A DNA stretch of 64,000 nt from Methylobacter sp. (GTDB taxonomy: Bacteria > Pseudomonadota > Gammaproteobacteria > Methylococcales > Methylomonadaceae). The notes under the pieces were generated by a model that was given only the letters and a program-made list of their open reading frames with translations, did no database searches and was not told the origin of the DNA. The stretch is from positions 62,001 through 126,000 of the forward strand of contig JAUXTH010000101.1 of assembly GCA_030679035.1 (NCBI GenBank), given 5' to 3'. The position numbers and the translations under genes were made by a program. This document shows, piece after piece, positions 19,145 through 25,685 of this stretch; position 1 is the first letter of the stretch; each line of letters starts with the position of its first letter.

Positions 19145-19181
19145 TGACTATCCTGAATTCCACTCAGAAGAGAATAGACTA

Positions 19182-19967
19182 ATGGCTGAATTTACCCTGC
19201 CCAAAAACTCGGTGTTAATCAAAGGCAAAACCTTTAAAGCGCCAGAAGGCGCCACCAACATCCGTCGATTTGAAGTGTATCGCTGGGATCCTGAGTCCGG
19301 TGAAAACCCGCGCATCGATGCGTTCGAACTGGACATGGACAGCTGCGGCCCGATGGTGCTGGACGCGATCCTGAAAATCAAAAACGAAGTCGACAGCAGC
19401 TTAACCTTTAGGCGTTCCTGCCGCGAAGGCGTGTGCGGCTCCTGCGCGATGACTATCAACGGTAAAAACTCCCTGGCCTGCACCAAAGCCATCGATTCTT
19501 ATACCGGCACCATCAAAATTTATCCGTTGCCGCATTTGCAAGTCGTTAAAGACCTGGTGCCGGATCTAACCCATTTTTATGCGCAATACGCGTCGATCAA
19601 ACCGTGGATAGAAACCCAAACTCCAGCGCCTGCGGATTCCGAGCGTCTGCAAAGCAAAGAAGACCGGGAAAAACTGGATGGTTTATACGACTGCGTGTTG
19701 TGCGCCTGCTGCTCGACCAGTTGCCCCAGTTACTGGTGGAACAGCGAGCGTTACTTAGGGCCAGCGATCCTGTTGCAAGCCTACCGCTGGCTGGTCGATA
19801 GCCGCGACGAAAGCACCGGCGAACGGCTGGATGAACTGGAAGATCCGTTTAAATTGTACCGTTGCCATACGATTATGAATTGCACCGATACCTGTCCTAA
19901 GGGCTTGAATCCGGCTAAGGCTATTGCCGAAACAAAAAAGCTGTTGGTGCAGAGAAAGCTGGGGTGA
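19182..19967 (+). CDS. sdhB: Succinate dehydrogenase iron-sulfur subunit
   Basis: SdhB carries electrons from FAD to the membrane quinone through three Fe-S clusters. All cysteine sets are visible: [15 protein letters not shown] plus the later C in NSLACTKAI ([2Fe-2S]), [16 protein letters not shown] ([4Fe-4S]) and [17 protein letters not shown] ([3Fe-4S]). Length of 261 residues is slightly longer than the E. coli protein, with an N-terminal extension ([20 protein letters not shown]). It follows the toxin-antitoxin pair and shares its last base with the sdhE start. Confidence 0.97.
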   Translation: MAEFTLPKNSVLIKGKTFKAPEGATNIRRFEVYRWDPESGENPRIDAFELDMDSCGPMVLDAILKIKNEVDSSLTFRRSCREGVCGSCAMTINGKNSLACTKAIDSYTGTIKIYPLPHLQVVKDLVPDLTHFYAQYASIKPWIETQTPAPADSERLQSKEDREKLDGLYDCVLCACCSTSCPSYWWNSERYLGPAILLQAYRWLVDSRDESTGERLDELEDPFKLYRCHTIMNCTDTCPKGLNPAKAIAETKKLLVQRKLG

Positions 19968-20209
19968 TGGACGAGCTGGCTCGATTAAAGTGGCAATGTC
20001 GGCGGGGGACTAAGGAGCTGGATTTCCTGTTGAATCGGTATCTGGAAACGGGGTATTTGGCGGCGGATCAGGGGGAGAGGGATTTGTTTGTTCAGTTATT
20101 GGGGTTTGAGGATGATGTGTTGGTTGGGGTTTTGATGGGGGATTTGGAATTGGAAGGAATGGAGGATTTGGTGGGGAAGGTTAGGGCGTTTGCTGGCGAC
20201 AGAGTTTAA
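19967..20209 (+). CDS. sdhE: FAD assembly factor SdhE (YgfY family)
   Basis: SdhE promotes covalent flavinylation of SdhA. The 80-residue protein has the conserved RRGTKELDFLLNRYLE motif (RGxxE) near the N-terminus and the QLLGFEDDVLVGVLMGD region. The ATG at 19967 overlaps the sdhB stop by one base (ATG/TGA type junction); a GTG three bases upstream is also in frame. Its place as last gene of the sdh unit is common in Gammaproteobacteria. Confidence 0.92.
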   Translation: MDELARLKWQCRRGTKELDFLLNRYLETGYLAADQGERDLFVQLLGFEDDVLVGVLMGDLELEGMEDLVGKVRAFAGDRV

Positions 20210-20267
20210 GATATACTGAGTTTCATATAACTGAAGCTTCCCTCAACTATAGAATAGGGTTTCTAAA

Positions 20268-20492
20268 ATGAATCTTGCACAACTTGAATCTGAAATCTTC
20301 TCGCTACCCATTCAGGATAGAGCCTCTTTGGTGCAACGGCTGTTATTAAGCCTTGAAGAAATATCCGAGCCGGAATTTGACAGCTTGTGGGGTGAGGCAT
20401 CCGCGCACCGTGCAGCTGAATTTGACGCAGGCAGGGTGCAGGCCATTCCCGGCGAGGAAGTGGCAAAAAAAGTACGTGCATTGCTACGGTGA
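20268..20492 (+). CDS. Addiction-module antitoxin (short RelB-like, TIGR02574-type)
   Basis: A 74-residue protein of the putative addiction-module component family: EIFSLPIQDRASLVQRLLLSL, then EFDSLWGEASAHRAAEFDAGRVQAIPGEEV and a C-terminal helix. These are the usual partners of the ParE/RelE toxin that follows. It overlaps the toxin by 4 nt (GTGA). It begins 58 bp after sdhE on the same strand. Confidence 0.88.
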   Translation: MNLAQLESEIFSLPIQDRASLVQRLLLSLEEISEPEFDSLWGEASAHRAAEFDAGRVQAIPGEEVAKKVRALLR

Positions 20493-20785
20493 ATTACAGC
20501 TTCCTACCCGAGGCAGAAGCTGAATACATCGAAGCAGTTCGTTTTTATGAAGAGCAGCAAGCCAAACTCGGGGAATCGCTTATTCATGAGTTTGAACGAA
20601 TTATCGCCTTAATTATTGAGAGACCGGAAGCTTGGCGGTTAGTTCATCCACCAGGGATTCGCAGTATCGGGTTATTGCGTTTTCCTTATTCAGTGTTTTA
20701 TCGGGTGATTCCTGATGGATTACAGATTACGGCGTTTGCACATCATCGACGCCGTCCGGGATATTGGCTTACGAGGGTTGGTTGA
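20489..20785 (+). CDS. ParE/RelE-superfamily toxin
   Basis: The 98 residues show the ParE-like layout: FLPEAEAEYIEAVRFYEEQQ, then LIHEFERIIALIIERPEAW, and a strand-rich end SIGLLRFPYSVFYRVI...AFAHHRRRPGYW. The HHRRRPGYW ending is typical of the plasmid-stabilisation subgroup. The start is GTG, coupled to the antitoxin by a 4-nt overlap. It is followed by the first of the family-A repeats. Confidence 0.9.
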   Translation: MNYSFLPEAEAEYIEAVRFYEEQQAKLGESLIHEFERIIALIIERPEAWRLVHPPGIRSIGLLRFPYSVFYRVIPDGLQITAFAHHRRRPGYWLTRVG

Positions 20786-20855
20786 GAAGAAATTGTATGG
20801 TGCATTTTTTTAAAATAAAGGCTTGTTCTTCACGGTGCAAGACTTGACCCTGTTC

Positions 20856-20974
20856 CCAAGCGGGACGGGGTTTGCAGCCCCGTCCCTAACGTTTCTGCTA
20901 TGTCTGAGCTAAGCAGAAATGCTTAACCAACGAAAAACGTTTCGAACGGGGCAACATGCCCCGTCCGGCTGACG
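20856..20974. repeat. Family-A palindromic element, copy 1 (119 bp)
   Basis: Two adjacent hairpins: GGGACGGGGTTTGC/GCCCCGTCCC at the left and GAACGGGGC-AACAT-GCCCCGTCC at the right, with AGCTAAGCAGAAATGCTTAA and an AACGTTTCGAACG block between. The copy at 22147-22265 is the same length and differs at only a few positions. Diverged copies are at 22914-23004 and, reversed, 4843-4900. It looks like a repeat-pair (BIME/REPIN-type) element. Confidence 0.85.
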
Positions 20975-21028
20975 GTTTAATTCTAGTTACAACTTTAAGT
21001 TAAATGAACGCATAGCTTTAGGACTGAG

Positions 21029-21214
21029 ATGATAGGTGGAATTGTAAGCGCACTAATAATGGCGGCAATATATTATGCATTTGCTTCTATGGCTTCGAGA
21101 GCCGGCACTGAAGGAAGGCATAAAGTGCGAACTGGCTGCGGAATAGTAGTCGTTATAATATTGATAGGAGTGATAGCTTGCAGTTTTATGCTGGGAGCGT
21201 TTGATAAGTTTTAA
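21029..21214 (+). CDS. Small hydrophobic protein of unknown function
   Basis: A 61-residue protein with two likely membrane helices (IGGIVSALIMAAIYYAFASM and GCGIVVVIILIGVIACSFML) separated by a short basic loop (GTEGRHKVRT). No family recognised and no strong ribosome-binding site (GGACTGAG lies just upstream of the ATG). It lies between repeat elements, so the call is tentative. Confidence 0.45.
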   Translation: MIGGIVSALIMAAIYYAFASMASRAGTEGRHKVRTGCGIVVVIILIGVIACSFMLGAFDKF

Positions 21215-21248
21215 TTCTAACGTTTCTGTGATGTCTGAGCTGAGTCGG

Positions 21249-21385
21249 GTAGGGGGCGCATCGCGCCCCATTTCGGAGCCCAATCGTACTGGGAATTTTG
21301 ATTTTCAAAATGGTTTGTCTGTTGAAATGTTTAAAATAACTGAGGTATTTTGATATTTGTAAATGGGGCGCGATGCGCCCCCTAC
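21249..21385. repeat. MITE-like element bounded by perfect 25-bp inverted repeats (family B)
   Basis: Left arm GTAGGGGGCGCATCGCGCCC(C)ATTT (21249-21273) and the right arm (21361-21385) are exact reverse complements over 25 bp, around an AT-rich core of about 87 bp without a gene. The terminal motif is shared with the two 90-bp repeats at 46807-46896 and 49281-49370. Confidence 0.85.
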
Positions 21386-21446
21386 ATCTGTCTCGGTTAT
21401 TCTGTTTTTGATTTGTCTAATAAAACTTCATTGGGTGGGTTGAATC

Positions 21447-21704
21447 ATGTCGAATTACCGGCGGTGTTATGTTTCTGGAGGCTCATATTTTTTCACCGTG
21501 GTGACGGAACGGCGGGCGAAAATTTTGGGGAATGATCTTGCCAGGGATTTATTACGGGCGGCTTTTCAGGACTGTTTTCAACGCTGGCCGCCGTTTCGCG
21601 TGGATGCAATGGTGATGCTGCATGACCATATGCATGCCACCTGGACGCTGCCGCCAGATGATGCGGCCTATTCAAAACGCTGGGGTGCGATTAAAACACT
21701 GTAA
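21447..21704 (+). pseudogene. REP-associated tyrosine transposase (RAYT), N-terminal half only, copy 1
   Basis: The first 85 residues match the RAYT (Y1/HUH transposase) family: MSNYRRCYVSGGSYFFTVVT opening and the HUH metal motif MLHDHMHATWTLPP. The frame ends after RWGAIKTL with a TAA immediately before the palindrome at 21705. Full-length members continue for another ~70-90 residues and carry the catalytic tyrosine in that missing part, so this copy should be inactive as a transposase. The second copy (21895) stops at the same codon. Confidence 0.85.
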
Positions 21705-21729
21705 GGCGGATTCGCGCTAGCAATCCGCC
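21705..21729. repeat. REP sequence, forward copy (family C)
   Basis: GGCGGATT-CGCGCTAGC-AATCCGCC, an 8-bp stem with a partly self-complementary 9-nt loop. An inverted copy with one mismatch is at 21820-21844 and a half copy at 23754-23769. It abuts the truncation point of the first RAYT fragment, as REPs flank RAYT genes elsewhere. Confidence 0.8.
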
Positions 21730-21753
21730 ATGATCGTGATGATCTAATCTTAT

Positions 21754-21786
21754 CCCCGTCTGGACTTTCCCAAGCGGGGCTTTTTT
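21754..21786 (+). terminator. Terminator-like hairpin between the two inverted REPs
   Basis: CCCCG (21754-21758) pairs with CGGGG (21775-21779), followed by C and TTTTTT. A second AAGTCC/GGACTT-type pairing is possible within the loop. It would end plus-strand transcription after the first RAYT fragment. Confidence 0.55.
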
Positions 21787-21819
21787 ATGTCCGATTGTAT
21801 TGGATATTGTGCGTTGATT

Positions 21820-21844
21820 GGCGGATTGCTGGCGCGAATCCGCC
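21820..21844. repeat. REP sequence, inverted copy (family C)
   Basis: GGCGGATT-GCTGGCGCG-AATCCGCC, the reverse complement of 21705-21729 apart from one base. The two form a head-to-head pair (BIME) enclosing the terminator-like hairpin. Confidence 0.8.
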
Positions 21845-21894
21845 CTACTTATGTGTTATGATTTGCATTTTTATCATGCTGATACGGAGCCGGT

Positions 21895-22146
21895 ATGCCC
21901 AACTATCGACGCAACTTTGTGGAGGGCGGTTGTTATTTTTTCACCGTTAACCTGTTGGAACGGCAACGTACCTTGCTAACCGATCATATTGACTTACTGC
22001 GCGACTCGGTACGCCGGGTGCGCCGCTTGCATCCATTCCATATTGATGCTTGGGTGGTGTTGCCCGATCACATGCATTGCATCTGGACATTGCCGCCGGA
22101 TACAGCTGATTTCCCGATGCGTTGGCGGCTGATTAAATTGCTTTTA
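21895..22146 (+). pseudogene. REP-associated tyrosine transposase (RAYT), N-terminal half only, copy 2
   Basis: Starts MPNYRRNFVEGGCYFFTVNL and contains the HUH motif VLPDHMHCIWTLPP, so it is a RAYT of the same subfamily as copy 1 but with clearly different sequence. RAYT similarity ends after RWRLIKLL (codon 84), where the family-A repeat starts at 22147. The open frame continues about 18 codons through the repeat with meaningless sequence. The C-terminal half with the catalytic tyrosine is missing. Copy 1 breaks off after RWGAIKTL, codon 85. Confidence 0.85.
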
Positions 22147-22265
22147 CCAAGCGGGACGGGGTTTGCAACCCCGTCCCTAACGTTTCTGCGATGTCTGAGC
22201 TAAGCAGAAATGCTTAACCAACGAAAAACGTTTCGAACGGGGCAACATGCCCCGTTCGGCTGACG
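22147..22265. repeat. Family-A palindromic element, copy 2 (119 bp)
   Basis: Near-identical to 20856-20974 over its whole length, in the same orientation, with only a handful of base differences. It starts exactly where the second RAYT fragment loses homology and ends 30 bp from the stop of the third RAYT gene on the other strand. Confidence 0.87.
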
Positions 22266-22294
22266 TGTGGCGGTAGTCGCCGTCCAGCGGTGCA

Positions 22295-22798
22295 TCATGT
22301 TGCAAATAATTTGGTAAGGAGCGGCGAAGCCGGGTTAGCTGATGACCAAAGCCAATGTTCAGGGCGGGCAACATAACCTTTTCGTACCGGATTTTCGTGG
22401 ATATAGTTAAGCTTTTGAAGGTAGAAAGCAGGGTTTTCGATCTTCTTCGGGGCATTAGTTTCCATCCAAAATCGGTAACCTCCCCGTGCATCAACAAACA
22501 GTTTTAAAACACTCGGCTCCGTGGTTTCGAGATTGGCCTTGAATTTAGCGGAAGTGAATCGTTTGAAATCCCGTAAAAATCCCGCCACATCCGGTGAAGT
22601 AACTATGAGATGGATATGGTTCAACATAAAAACATAGCCGTTTAATTCCAGCCCTTTGTTGTCTTGGCAATAAAGGATCGAATCGGCTAATATTTGCCAG
22701 CGGTTATAGCGGTCAAACAGATAATACCAACGTTGAACGGTTAGAGTGAGGTAGTAAGTTCCGGCATTAAGATCGGCGGCTACGCGTCGGGACGGCAT
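22295..22798 (-). CDS. REP-associated tyrosine transposase (RAYT), apparently complete
   Basis: This 167-residue Y1-type transposase has the HUH motif MLNHIHLIVTSPD, the preceding ELNGYVFM, a central KRFTSAKFKANLE, and the C-terminal FYLQKLNYIHENPVRKGYV with the catalytic-tyrosine helix (QKLNYIHENP). Both essential parts are present. It belongs to a different RAYT subgroup from the two truncated copies on the other strand. Such proteins nick and mobilise REP palindromes in trans. It may be the only active enzyme acting on the repeats around it. Confidence 0.88.
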   Translation of the reverse strand: MPSRRVAADLNAGTYYLTLTVQRWYYLFDRYNRWQILADSILYCQDNKGLELNGYVFMLNHIHLIVTSPDVAGFLRDFKRFTSAKFKANLETTEPSVLKLFVDARGGYRFWMETNAPKKIENPAFYLQKLNYIHENPVRKGYVARPEHWLWSSANPASPLLTKLFAT

Positions 22799-23390
22799 GA
22801 TGCTTCCTTTTAATTGGGTCGAGAGCGATTGTATCAGAAAGTATTATGCGAATATGTTTCTCCCTTCGCAGGGCTCTCGCATGGTATCAAAGATAACGGC
22901 AGTATCAAACGTTTGGGACGGGGTTATAAATCCCGTCCCGCTGTGTAAGCGGCTACATTTAGCCAACGCAAAACGTTTCGAACGGGCAACATGCCCCGTC
23001 CGGCGGTGATCCTTCAGCCGGAGATGGCAAACCCTGTCCTGCGTGGTGGAATCCCCCCGCGATTGGCCCTATTCGACTTTCCACCGTTGGGTAAAGCTTG
23101 GCGTATATAATCCTGGTTGGGGTTGTCCATTAGAAGGGCCGCTAGATTTTTCGGATATAAATTCGACCGCAGGTGATTAAAAAGCGGGCGCAACCATGAG
23201 CCGGGTGGGGGCTGAATACGGGATGATTATTGCCACGAAGCCCCGGATTCCGCAAGCTTCATTCAGGCACTTGCTTTTAAACAGTGGATAAAAAATTCAT
23301 ATATTTTTTTTATGGTAATATTCGAGTCGATATATAGTTATGCTATGTATTCATAAATAACAACAATAATAATTCTAAGGATCATAACTC
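22799..23390. other. Repeat-bearing intergenic region without a supported gene
   Basis: About 590 bp between the RAYT gene and the small exported protein. It contains a diverged family-A element (22914-23004). The rest shows no coding signs. A short AT-rich tract (about 23290-23350) before the next gene probably holds its promoter, and GGATC precedes its start. Confidence 0.5.
22914..23004. repeat. Family-A palindromic element, diverged copy 3
   Basis: GGGACGGGGTTATAAATCCC followed by GTCCC, then AGCCAACGCAAAACGTTTCG and AACGGGCAACATGCCCCGTC. It keeps both hairpins but lacks the middle segment of copies 1 and 2. Confidence 0.75.
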
Positions 23391-23753
23391 ATGAAAATTT
23401 TAAAAAACACACTGTTAATTCTTTTTATTGCCGTTTCTTCTCTGGGCATTTCTTCTATAGCTGTTGCCGGCGCTAATGAAGATGCGGTTGATAATATATC
23501 GGCAAAAGTTGCTGAAGCAGTTCATGCCATTGACGCAAATGCTGCTCAGGAAGAAGTAGTAGATTTAATTAGACAAGCTACTGATTTAGTCAAAGATCTG
23601 GCCTTGAGCGATGCTCTTGATGTTAGGCGGCAACGTTCTAACACTCATTTGAAACAAGCTCGCACAGCCGCTAATACCGGTGGTTTAACCTCATCAAAAG
23701 AACATTTAGAACAAGCGGCTCAAGGTTTTGCTGATTTAAGAAAACTGTTGTAA
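23391..23753 (+). CDS. Small exported helical protein of unknown function
   Basis: A clear signal peptide (MKILKNTLLILFIAVSSLG...SIAVA|GANED) precedes about 93 residues of Ala-rich amphipathic helix (AKVAEAVHAIDANAAQEEVV, DLIRQATDLVKDLALSDALD, HLKQARTAANTGG). No cysteines or known motif. The look is that of small periplasmic helical proteins found in several Methylococcales genomes, but I cannot name a family. Its stop is part of the half REP at 23754. Confidence 0.7.
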   Translation: MKILKNTLLILFIAVSSLGISSIAVAGANEDAVDNISAKVAEAVHAIDANAAQEEVVDLIRQATDLVKDLALSDALDVRRQRSNTHLKQARTAANTGGLTSSKEHLEQAAQGFADLRKLL

Positions 23754-23769
23754 GGCGGATTCGCACTAG
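23754..23769. repeat. Partial REP sequence (family C)
   Basis: GGCGGATTCGCACTAG matches the left two thirds of the REP at 21705-21729 with one mismatch; the right arm is missing. Confidence 0.6.
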
Positions 23770-23958
23770 AGAAAGCTGGGTCAGGTCTTGCGAAATCACA
23801 TGCAGCATAGTTCTGTTCTTTTTCACTGTGATTTTACAAGACTTGAACATCCCGCTTATGTTTTCAAGAAAAATCATTTTTCAGTTCCGACTTCATATGC
23901 CCTGTTACCCTTGAACACAAAGCGGGACTAGGTTTTCAACCCTGTTCGGCGATGTGGA

Positions 23959-24237
23959 TTAATGCGGAAGCGTAGCGTTCAATAGAATTGCATCAGACAC
24001 TATCTTTGGAATATCAAGCTCTGTGGCGTAATGATAAAAACTGCCATTAGGCGTAGCTTTTACTACTGCACCGTCCACGCAATGCCCCAAACAGCAACTA
24101 ACCTCCACTTTGACATCATATTCTGCTGTTGCGATCCGTAGCTGTTGCAATAGTTTTTCACCGCCACTCGCACCACACGAAGGATTGTTCAAGGAATGGC
24201 GGTAATTAGTACAAACTAGAAGCGTAACTTTAGACAT
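23959..24237 (-). CDS. Thioredoxin-like [2Fe-2S] ferredoxin
   Basis: The 92-residue protein has the cysteine pattern of the small thioredoxin-fold [2Fe-2S] ferredoxins: LLVCTNYRHSLNNPSCGASG near the N-terminus and EVSCCLGHCVDGAVVKATPN in the middle. These supply the four ligands. The family serves as a low-potential electron carrier or as the NuoE-like fold; the partner here is unknown. It stands alone on the minus strand. Confidence 0.85.
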   Translation of the reverse strand: MSKVTLLVCTNYRHSLNNPSCGASGGEKLLQQLRIATAEYDVKVEVSCCLGHCVDGAVVKATPNGSFYHYATELDIPKIVSDAILLNATLPH

Positions 24238-24708
24238 AACCTTGTGTTCTGGAAAATTGATATTGGTTGATTATTTCTTCCAAGCGGGATGGAAGATTAA
24301 TAACAAAAAGAGTTTCGTCGGTGCAAGTTAATCAGTATGCGCACAAAAATGAAGCGCTTATTTAAAACACTTAAGCAAGTTTGGTTTAATGTTGTAAATC
24401 ATAACCAATTGAAAATATTGTATAAAAAACAAACATAGTTCATGTATTAATTTTGGCTCAGCATTTGCTTTCTATATTACAGGGAGCCCCTAAAAATTGA
24501 ATTACGCCAATATGAAATTCAAAAGCCTATTGATGTAAGTCAGCCCGAACTGGGTGTTTTTTTAGAAGCTTCCTGTGATTGTCATGAAATCTTAAACTAA
24601 ACGTCATCTGTTTGTTATAGATAAGATTTATTCTGTATCTGAAAGAAAAAACACCGTTTAAGCGGAAAATTTACGCTTTCTTACATGGTTTCTCCAGGAG
24701 AATAAAAA
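24238..24708. other. Intergenic region with no gene seen
   Basis: About 470 bp of AT-rich sequence between divergent genes. No reading frame with family features is present. CAGGAG precedes the next gene's ATG by a suitable distance. Confidence 0.4.
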
Positions 24709-25008
24709 ATGAATCTACTCTCTTTTATCCAAAAAGAACTCAGTGCAGCATGGGATGAGGTTAGCCGCCCACTATTTCCGGAAGGCTCTGATAATGAATA
24801 TTTTTATACGGAACTGTTTAACTACTATCATTCGCTCAAAGGTAAAACCATCGATACAAGTAGCGGTGAGTCGTTATTTCCAATAATAATTGATCACGTC
24901 CATTCCATTAATGGGGAGCATTTGCAAATAACTAAAGTACCTAGCCAGAAGCTATCTGAAGCACCGACCCTGGCTGATTTTGAGGTAAGAAGTTGGAAGC
25001 CCGCTTAA
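24709..25008 (+). CDS. Conserved-looking protein of unknown function
   Basis: A 99-residue soluble protein (MNLLSFIQKELSAAWDEVSR...) with no signal, membrane helix or recognised motif. A good ribosome-binding site (CCAGGAG) precedes the ATG and codon use resembles the neighbours, which is the main support. It is followed by a hairpin at 25020-25046. Confidence 0.55.
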   Translation: MNLLSFIQKELSAAWDEVSRPLFPEGSDNEYFYTELFNYYHSLKGKTIDTSSGESLFPIIIDHVHSINGEHLQITKVPSQKLSEAPTLADFEVRSWKPA

Positions 25009-25019
25009 ATCCATGAGAA

Positions 25020-25046
25020 TCCGGATGCCACAAAGCAGCATCCGGA
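25020..25046. terminator. Hairpin between convergent genes, possible terminator
   Basis: TCCGGATGC and GCATCCGGA form a perfect 9-bp stem with a 9-nt loop, 12 bp after the stop of the plus-strand gene. No T-run follows, so it may be a weak terminator or a simple palindrome. Confidence 0.5.
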
Positions 25047-25116
25047 CTCCAATCAAACGTCAAACTTTGAGTTTAAATAAGTTCTCAATAAATAGTCAGC
25101 CGTGCCCCCATTTTCC

Positions 25117-25512
25117 TCAATCAATTTCTTCCTGTTCTGGACTTTCGGCTTTGAACAGCTCGGAGATAAGCTCAAGATGAGCTGTTAATTGAGGTATCGC
25201 AGGAATTCCCCAGGCTTTTCCTGCGATACGAGATAGTAAATTATTCAACCAGATCCGGTTCGATTGTGCTTGTTGAATGATTAATTGGTACGCCCCCTCA
25301 TCGCTAACAATGGCAAAATCTTCCAGCCAAACTTCAATCGTTTCAGATTCGCCGACGAGCTGTATTTGAACGTATGCTTTTCGGGTTTCGAGGTCAAAAC
25401 TAAAAGCGGTTAATTCTGCAATGCCTTTAAGTATTATGTTTGCCACCCATATAATCATCATGTTGGGTGTCAATTTTATTGCCATTTTTATTAAACGGAT
25501 TTTGAAACTCAT
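25117..25512 (-). CDS. Protein of unknown function
   Basis: The 131 residues begin with a basic, hydrophobic segment (IRLIKMAIKLTPNMMIIWVA) that could associate with the membrane, then a strand-rich part (RKAYVQIQLVGESETIEVWL) and a helical end (ISELFKAESPEQEEID). No known family recognised. It could be a lipid- or sterol-carrier-like protein, but I cannot support that. It lies downstream of lon on the same strand with a 170-bp gap. Confidence 0.55.
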   Translation of the reverse strand: MSFKIRLIKMAIKLTPNMMIIWVANIILKGIAELTAFSFDLETRKAYVQIQLVGESETIEVWLEDFAIVSDEGAYQLIIQQAQSNRIWLNNLLSRIAGKAWGIPAIPQLTAHLELISELFKAESPEQEEID

Positions 25513-25636
25513 TTTTAGCCTTTAGTTTAGTTACGTGGTAAGTTCGCTAATCTTAACCGTTTTTTGCTTTGGACGATAAGCACAAACCAAAAAATGTTAC
25601 CAGACTCCCCGGCTTAACTCTATTTTATCAGCATGA

Positions 25637-25668
25637 TAGGGTGGGCTAAGGTACGAAGCCCATTCGAA
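25637..25668. repeat. Short dispersed repeat, second copy of the 6462-type element
   Basis: AGGGTGGGCTAAGGTACGAA followed by GCCCATTC, related to 6462-6492. It sits just beyond the 3' end of lon. Confidence 0.45.
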
Positions 25669-25685
25669 AAAAAATCTACGCGAAA

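Noticed and set aside
21447-22798. A complete insertion sequence in the repeat nest
   Set aside because: The transposase genes are RAYT-type without terminal inverted repeats or target duplications that define an IS; two of the three are truncated.
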